The notes beneath the pieces were generated by a model that ran no database searches, had not been told where the DNA came from, and saw only the letters and a program-made list of their open reading frames with translations. Shown here piece after piece: positions 7,267-10,591 of a DNA stretch of 10,591 nt. This DNA comes from Sphingobacteriaceae bacterium (GTDB lineage: Bacteria; Bacteroidota; Bacteroidia; B-17B0; Aurantibacillaceae), in the NCBI GenBank assembly GCA_023251695.1, contig JAHEYE010000105.1:1-10591 (forward strand), given 5' to 3'. How positions within the stretch are numbered: the stretch's first letter is position 1; the number at the start of each line of letters is the position of its first letter. The position numbers were made by a program, and so were the translations under genes.

Positions 7267-8211
7267 TCTTGCGCTTAATTTATTTTCAACCGGGTAAGCG
7301 TACATTTTTAAAAGCAGATTCCGTATCAGTTCACTTTCTCCTTCCGGTGCATTTATTCCTTTGCTGAGATAAGAAAGGAAATTTTCTTTTTCAATCTTTG
7401 AATAGTTTGTTTCAAAAACATTGGTTTGATGATGAAGGTCGTAAGCTATGTAATTAACAGGATTTAGTTTAAAATCAGTATAGATGCGTCTATCAATAAG
7501 AGCCGAGAGTTGTTTAATTTTTTCATTGTCGTTAACCAATTTATTTATTTCTATTAACTCTTCCTGAATCGGTTTGCCGAACGTTAAATGAATTTTACCC
7601 TTTGGCTGTTTAATACCGGTGATAATACTATTTAAATCTTCGCCCTGGGCTTTTATATATTTACTGTGGAGATCTGACAAATATAATTCCTGAGCCTTTA
7701 AAAAATCACAAGGCTCGTATTCATAACTGATGGTTACGGGAACAATATTTAATTCGGAAAAATTGTGTAAAAAATCTTTTCCCCCACTCATGCCCAGCAT
7801 TTTCAACAAACCTGTTTGCGTTTGGTCGTTACCGTCTTTAGTTCGCCCATTACGTTGGGCAATCCACACACTTGTTTTTTTATCAATAATGGTATGACGG
7901 ATGTAAGCGCTTAATTGTTTGGAAATATCATAAAGCTCTTTTGCATTCCCTTCACGTTTAACAGTGAACATCCTGTTCATACGGCCAAAATCAGTAATAA
8001 AACCCTGGTCCATTAAATTACTCCCGAAAGTAATTTCAGATGTTGCAAAATCCTCTTTCTCTAAAATAATCTGAAGCAATGCACTGTCTAATAAAATATC
8101 GCGGTGATTGGCAATATAGAGGTGAGATTTATCTTTATCTAAATTCTCAATGCCGCTCCAGCTTAAACCCGTCGAACTCATTTTTACAATACTCCAAATG
8201 GCATGCGACAT
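7258..8211 (-). CDS. C-terminal catalytic part of the split acyltransferase, 317 aa as read
   Basis: If started at its own ATG (8211), this frame yields 317 residues carrying all the recognisable acyltransferase blocks, NHRDILLD at 35-42 among them. That ATG is an ordinary internal Met of the repaired protein, with nine more in-frame family-like residues (NIYDFQTGY) before it, so it is unlikely to be the natural start. A shortened product could still be made by coupling, since the first frame stops at 8184-8186, 27 bases beyond this ATG. The stop TAA (7260-7258) lies inside the end of the convergent barrel gene. Confidence 0.65.
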   Translation of the reverse strand: MSHAIWSIVKMSSTGLSWSGIENLDKDKSHLYIANHRDILLDSALLQIILEKEDFATSEITFGSNLMDQGFITDFGRMNRMFTVKREGNAKELYDISKQLSAYIRHTIIDKKTSVWIAQRNGRTKDGNDQTQTGLLKMLGMSGGKDFLHNFSELNIVPVTISYEYEPCDFLKAQELYLSDLHSKYIKAQGEDLNSIITGIKQPKGKIHLTFGKPIQEELIEINKLVNDNEKIKQLSALIDRRIYTDFKLNPVNYIAYDLHHQTNVFETNYSKIEKENFLSYLSKGINAPEGESELIRNLLLKMYAYPVENKLSARLK

Positions 8212-8447
8212 ATAACCCGTTTGGAAATCGTAGATATTTTTTGTGTTATGTGCTTAGCTAATGCTTCGTCTTTTGTTATGCCCGGCCACAGATAAGATAC
8301 CAATTGAAAATACAAAGGGTCGCCCGACATGCGGTGCATAATTTGAGTTGCTTCGCTGTCGTAAAACGGACGGAGTTCTTCGAAACTATACTCTTTTGCA
8401 AAGTCTGATATGTGTAACGGTTTTTCAACCGTAAATTTTTTCATCAT
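8184..8447 (-). CDS. N-terminal fragment of the split acyltransferase, 87 aa as read
   Basis: Read without correction, this frame gives 87 residues. The first 70 (MMKKFTVEKP to ITQK) are the true N-terminal region, which comes before the catalytic blocks and includes MHRMSGDPLYFQLVSYLWPGI, a segment that I recall in full-length Bacteroidota relatives. The last 17 residues come from reading the wrong frame after the A-run. It has no catalytic motif and would not be an enzyme alone. Two ATG codons stand in tandem at 8447-8442; either may be used. Confidence 0.6.
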   Translation of the reverse strand: MMKKFTVEKPLHISDFAKEYSFEELRPFYDSEATQIMHRMSGDPLYFQLVSYLWPGITKDEALAKHITQKISTISKRVICRMPFGVL

Positions 8448-8452
8448 AATGC

Positions 8453-9748
8453 TTACTTTTTTCTCCTGTCAAAAAATGTAATGGCTTTACGGCTCATTTC
8501 CGGAAATTGCATTTTTGTTATGTTCTCCGGTGTATCGGTTTTTATATCAGGTGCTACACGCAATTTAGCCCTGAAATGATCTTTTAATTCTTTTTCAAAA
8601 TTTTGTGGTGGATTATTTACACCAACTGTAATGCTGATTTCGTCGGTATCAATATCATTCGTGTAAACTTCTACAATGTAATTTTTTACGTAAGAAACAT
8701 TGTTTAAGATGTCGTACAATGAGGGCGGGTATAAACTGGTGCCCTTGAATTTTATCATGTGTTGTTTGCGCCCTAATATCGGACTCAGCCGCATGGTGTT
8801 TCTGCCGCAGCTGCAGGTTTGCGTGTGCGCAATGCAAATGTCGCCTGTTTTAAAACGAAGTAATGGCATGCCTTCCACGCCCAGTGTGGTAAAGGTTAAT
8901 TCGCCCGGCTCTCCAGGTTTTACAGGCTTATTGGTTTCATCCAATAATTCAACAATTAATAGTTCCGGATGATGATGTCCGCCTTTTCCTTCACCGCACT
9001 CTGTAAACGCAGCGCCCATTTCGGTGGAAGCATAAGTGCTGAATAAGGCAACATTCCACTTTTCTGTTATCCGCTTTCCTAATGTGTTCAATGAAAAGTC
9101 TTCATTACGTATGCTTTCGCCAATACAAACTATTTTTTTAATGGAACAGTTTTTGTAATCTATGTTATTCTGTTCGGCAAATTCAATCAGCTTTAAAATA
9201 AATGATGGAACAGCAATCGCTATGGTTGGCTCTAAACGCTTAATGGTGTCCCACTGAAATTCAGGCATACCATTACCAACACGGATAACCCCGGCACCCA
9301 TTTTTTTTATACCTAAAAAATAAGCAAGTCCGGCCATAAAACGGCGGTCCAGGGTGGTCATCAATTGAAAAATATCATCGCTTGTTGCACCGGTACAGGC
9401 CAACGAAATATTTTCATTGTATGCCAGACGCTCCAGATCTTTTTCAGTTAAAGCAAAGGTGAGCGGGTCGCCAAGTGTACCGCTGGTGGTTACATAATCA
9501 ATTATCTGATTGGGTTGAACGCAAATAAAATCTTTATTGAATTTATATAAATCATCTTTGGTTGTAACCGGAATTTTGAGAAGGTCGGCAAGTGTATTAA
9601 CTGAACCTGCATTAATGCCGTTCGCCTTGAATAAATTTTTGTAATAAGTAGAATAGGAAATAGCATAAGCAACCAGTTCTTTCAGTTTTTTTTCCTGAAA
9701 TAATTTTATTTCTTCAGCGCTGCTTTTTTCTATGGTGGGAATAGACAT
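8453..9748 (-). CDS. PaaK-like carboxylate-CoA ligase (phenylacetate-CoA ligase family), 431 aa
   Basis: This is an ANL-superfamily enzyme that should activate a carboxylic acid with ATP to an acyl-AMP and pass it to CoA (or another thiol) in the cytoplasm. Motifs run in order: phosphate loop TTSGTLGDP (87-95), YASTEMG (239-245), LRFKTGD (297-303), a CSCGR stretch (312-316), the hinge region GRKQHMIKFKG (326-336) and, near the end, RKAITFFDRR with the likely C-terminal catalytic Lys421. Cys251, His258-260, Cys312 and Cys314 could bind zinc (inference from their clustering). Length matches the 430-440 of PaaK proteins. The substrate may be aromatic or a fatty acid; family members vary, so no symbol is given. 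It is followed after five bases by the acyltransferase and preceded after 42 by the C45-type gene, which points to a shared acyl pathway. Confidence 0.9.
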   Translation of the reverse strand: MSIPTIEKSSAEEIKLFQEKKLKELVAYAISYSTYYKNLFKANGINAGSVNTLADLLKIPVTTKDDLYKFNKDFICVQPNQIIDYVTTSGTLGDPLTFALTEKDLERLAYNENISLACTGATSDDIFQLMTTLDRRFMAGLAYFLGIKKMGAGVIRVGNGMPEFQWDTIKRLEPTIAIAVPSFILKLIEFAEQNNIDYKNCSIKKIVCIGESIRNEDFSLNTLGKRITEKWNVALFSTYASTEMGAAFTECGEGKGGHHHPELLIVELLDETNKPVKPGEPGELTFTTLGVEGMPLLRFKTGDICIAHTQTCSCGRNTMRLSPILGRKQHMIKFKGTSLYPPSLYDILNNVSYVKNYIVEVYTNDIDTDEISITVGVNNPPQNFEKELKDHFRAKLRVAPDIKTDTPENITKMQFPEMSRKAITFFDRRKK

Positions 9749-9764
9749 GTTAAATTGGGCTTTC

Positions 9765-9795
9765 CAAAGTATGAAAATATAAAAAAATTATCAAA
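9765..9795 (-). promoter_or_regulatory. Candidate Bacteroidota -33/-7 promoter for the ligase gene
   Basis: On the minus strand, TTTG (9795-9792) is followed after exactly 20 bases by TACTTTG (9771-9765). This matches the arrangement of the phylum's TTTG / TAnnTTTG promoter, except that the -7 box is one base short. It lies 16 bases before the ATG at 9748. The -33 box overlaps the TGA of the gene before it (9793-9791), so it would let the ligase and acyltransferase be expressed apart from that gene. TTTG is frequent in such DNA, so the match may be chance. Confidence 0.4.
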
Positions 9796-10591
9796 TGTGC
9801 TTCAAATGGTTAAAACAATACATCATGTCTTTTTTAATCTTGTTTTTCTCTTTCACGGATGCAATATCTTTAACCAAAGCCTTCTTGTAATAATTAAAAG
9901 CTGTTTCGTAATTGTATTTCGATTTGTAGTAATCGCCCAGAATCTGGTAGGTATAATAACCGAGCGGATTACTCTCAATAAAAGCGGATTCAAACTTACC
10001 GTTCAGGTAAATATAACCCGGAGCCCTGGTAATAAACTGAATGTAATCTTTTAGATTTTTAAAACGGATGAATTGAAGATATTCTTTACTTTTAAGGAAG
10101 CTGTCTTCCGGAATGTTTAGTGAGTCGGAAATAATTTCTTCATCTTCTTCCAACTTTGTATAATCTTTAAATACTTTGTTCAGATCGTAACAAACGAATT
10201 TGCCACATTGGTAGGGTGGAGTTGAGACCCACATCAAACCACTTTTTGGTTTAAAAATAACACCGTGATGTGCGATCAGTTGATTCATGGCCTTTTCATT
10301 ACAAAAGCCAATATCTTTTTCATTAATACCTTTTTGGTTACGTAGAATCGCAGCGGCACCGGTATAATCGATTTTACTTTTTTCAGATAATAATTGCTTT
10401 AATCTTATTTTACGGTAGAGAGAAGAGCTTTCGTTCAGATTTTTTAAATTGGATAATTCATTTGAAAATTCCTTTCCCTGATAATGGTTCGAGCATTCAA
10501 TTTGATTACTACCTGCATCATAAACATCCATGGCACTTGGTGTTTTTTCAATAATGATAGCTTTGTTGTCGGCTCCGCTTCCAATAAGAAT
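9791..10591 (-). CDS. C45-type (AAT) NTN acyltransferase/hydrolase, N-terminus cut by window edge
   Basis: The frame is open to the right edge and 266 residues are visible; the ATG at 10531 is internal. The run GSGADNKAIIIEKTP (5-18), IECSNHY (31-37), SLYRKIRLKQLL (57-68) and the stretch IGFCNEKAMNQLIAHHGVIF (94-113) with WVSTPP (121-126) match, from memory, the C45 / acyl-CoA:6-aminopenicillanate acyltransferase-like proteins of Bacteroidota. Such enzymes cleave themselves to expose an N-terminal Cys and then hydrolyse or form amide bonds with acyl groups. That Cys lies outside the window, so catalytic competence cannot be judged. Residues 210-240 (LGYYTYQILGDYYKSKYNYE and on) look like one TPR unit, so the C-terminus may bind a partner. 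It comes before the ligase and acyltransferase on the same strand, 42 bases away, and supports an acyl-amide or lipid role. Confidence 0.75.
   Translation of the reverse strand: MLIGSGADNKAIIIEKTPSAMDVYDAGSNQIECSNHYQGKEFSNELSNLKNLNESSSLYRKIRLKQLLSEKSKIDYTGAAAILRNQKGINEKDIGFCNEKAMNQLIAHHGVIFKPKSGLMWVSTPPYQCGKFVCYDLNKVFKDYTKLEEDEEIISDSLNIPEDSFLKSKEYLQFIRFKNLKDYIQFITRAPGYIYLNGKFESAFIESNPLGYYTYQILGDYYKSKYNYETAFNYYKKALVKDIASVKEKNKIKKDMMYCFNHLKHI

Larger units (their letters stand above)
7258..8447 (-). pseudogene. PlsC-like acyltransferase gene split by a one-base frameshift
   Basis: Two overlapping minus-strand frames (8447-8184 and 8211-7258) join into one protein of 396 residues if one base is added to the run of six A (plus-strand T 8237-8242), or if the ribosome slips back one base there. 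The repaired junction reads ...HITQKNIYDFQTGYMSHAIW..., which runs smoothly into the second frame. The product belongs to the glycerophosphate/lysophospholipid acyltransferase superfamily, as in the 1-acylglycerol-3-phosphate acyltransferase annotations common in Bacteroidota: active-site block ANHRDILLDSALL (His115 in repaired numbering), IAQRNGRTKDGND in the position of the substrate-binding FPEGxRS block, and VPVTISYEYE. The start ATG lies five bases after the stop of the CoA ligase gene, so they form an operon. A real mutation, a sequencing error or programmed slippage are all possible; six A is short for slippage. Confidence 0.8.

Noticed and set aside
8700..8972. 90-residue plus-strand frame inside the CoA ligase gene
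   Set aside because: It lies antisense to a complete, motif-rich gene and has no recognisable protein features.
10529..10531. ATG at 10531 as the start of the C45-type gene
   Set aside because: Twenty more codons are open upstream to the window edge and read GSGADNKAIIIEKTP, which fits the family core.

Overview
The window is about 10.6 kb of AT-rich DNA that looks like a free-living member of the Bacteroidota. Several predicted secreted proteins have signal peptides ending in ...AQ or ...SQ just before the likely cleavage point. Most starts lack a clear Shine-Dalgarno sequence, and one upstream region carries a TTTG-N20-TACTTTG element like the -33/-7 promoters of this phylum. The best matches by recalled family features (a C45-type acyltransferase, a PlsC-like protein with an NHRDxxLDSA motif, a PaaK-like ligase) are also types common in Bacteroidota. 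No RNA gene, CRISPR array, insertion sequence or phage gene was seen.

Layout. (1) 1-1405, plus strand: gatA, cut by the left edge; the reading frame is open to the first bases. (2) 1406-1627: an intergenic region almost filled by a nested inverted repeat with two concentric arm pairs, a REP/BIME-like element between two convergent genes. (3) 1628-2443, minus strand: an unrecognised secreted protein of 271 residues. (4) 2444-2563: an AT-rich divergent control region with a 13-bp perfect palindrome. (5) 2564-7266, plus strand: three genes for exported proteins, namely an unrecognised 557-residue protein, a 722-residue M48-type metallopeptidase with an extra C-terminal domain, and a 273-residue outer-membrane beta-barrel. 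A hairpin that looks like a terminator, and also buries a Shine-Dalgarno sequence, separates the first two. The last two overlap as TAATG. (6) 7258-10591, minus strand: in transcription order, a C45-type N-terminal-nucleophile acyltransferase/hydrolase cut by the right edge, a PaaK-like carboxylate-CoA ligase, and a PlsC-like acyltransferase that is split by a one-base frameshift in a run of six A (T on the plus strand).

How the genes may work together. gatA is housekeeping: it supplies Gln-tRNA(Gln) through the GatCAB amidotransferase. The plus-strand trio looks like an envelope module. The protease resembles periplasmic M48 quality-control proteases such as BepA in having a zinc site followed by a helical region, and it is tightly coupled to a barrel gene, so the barrel may be its client or partner. 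The minus-strand trio groups an acyl-activating enzyme with an acyltransferase and an NTN-type amide acyltransferase, which suggests a small acyl-lipid or acyl-amide pathway; the substrate cannot be read from the sequence. The two groups converge with a 9-bp overlap of coding sequence at 7258-7266.
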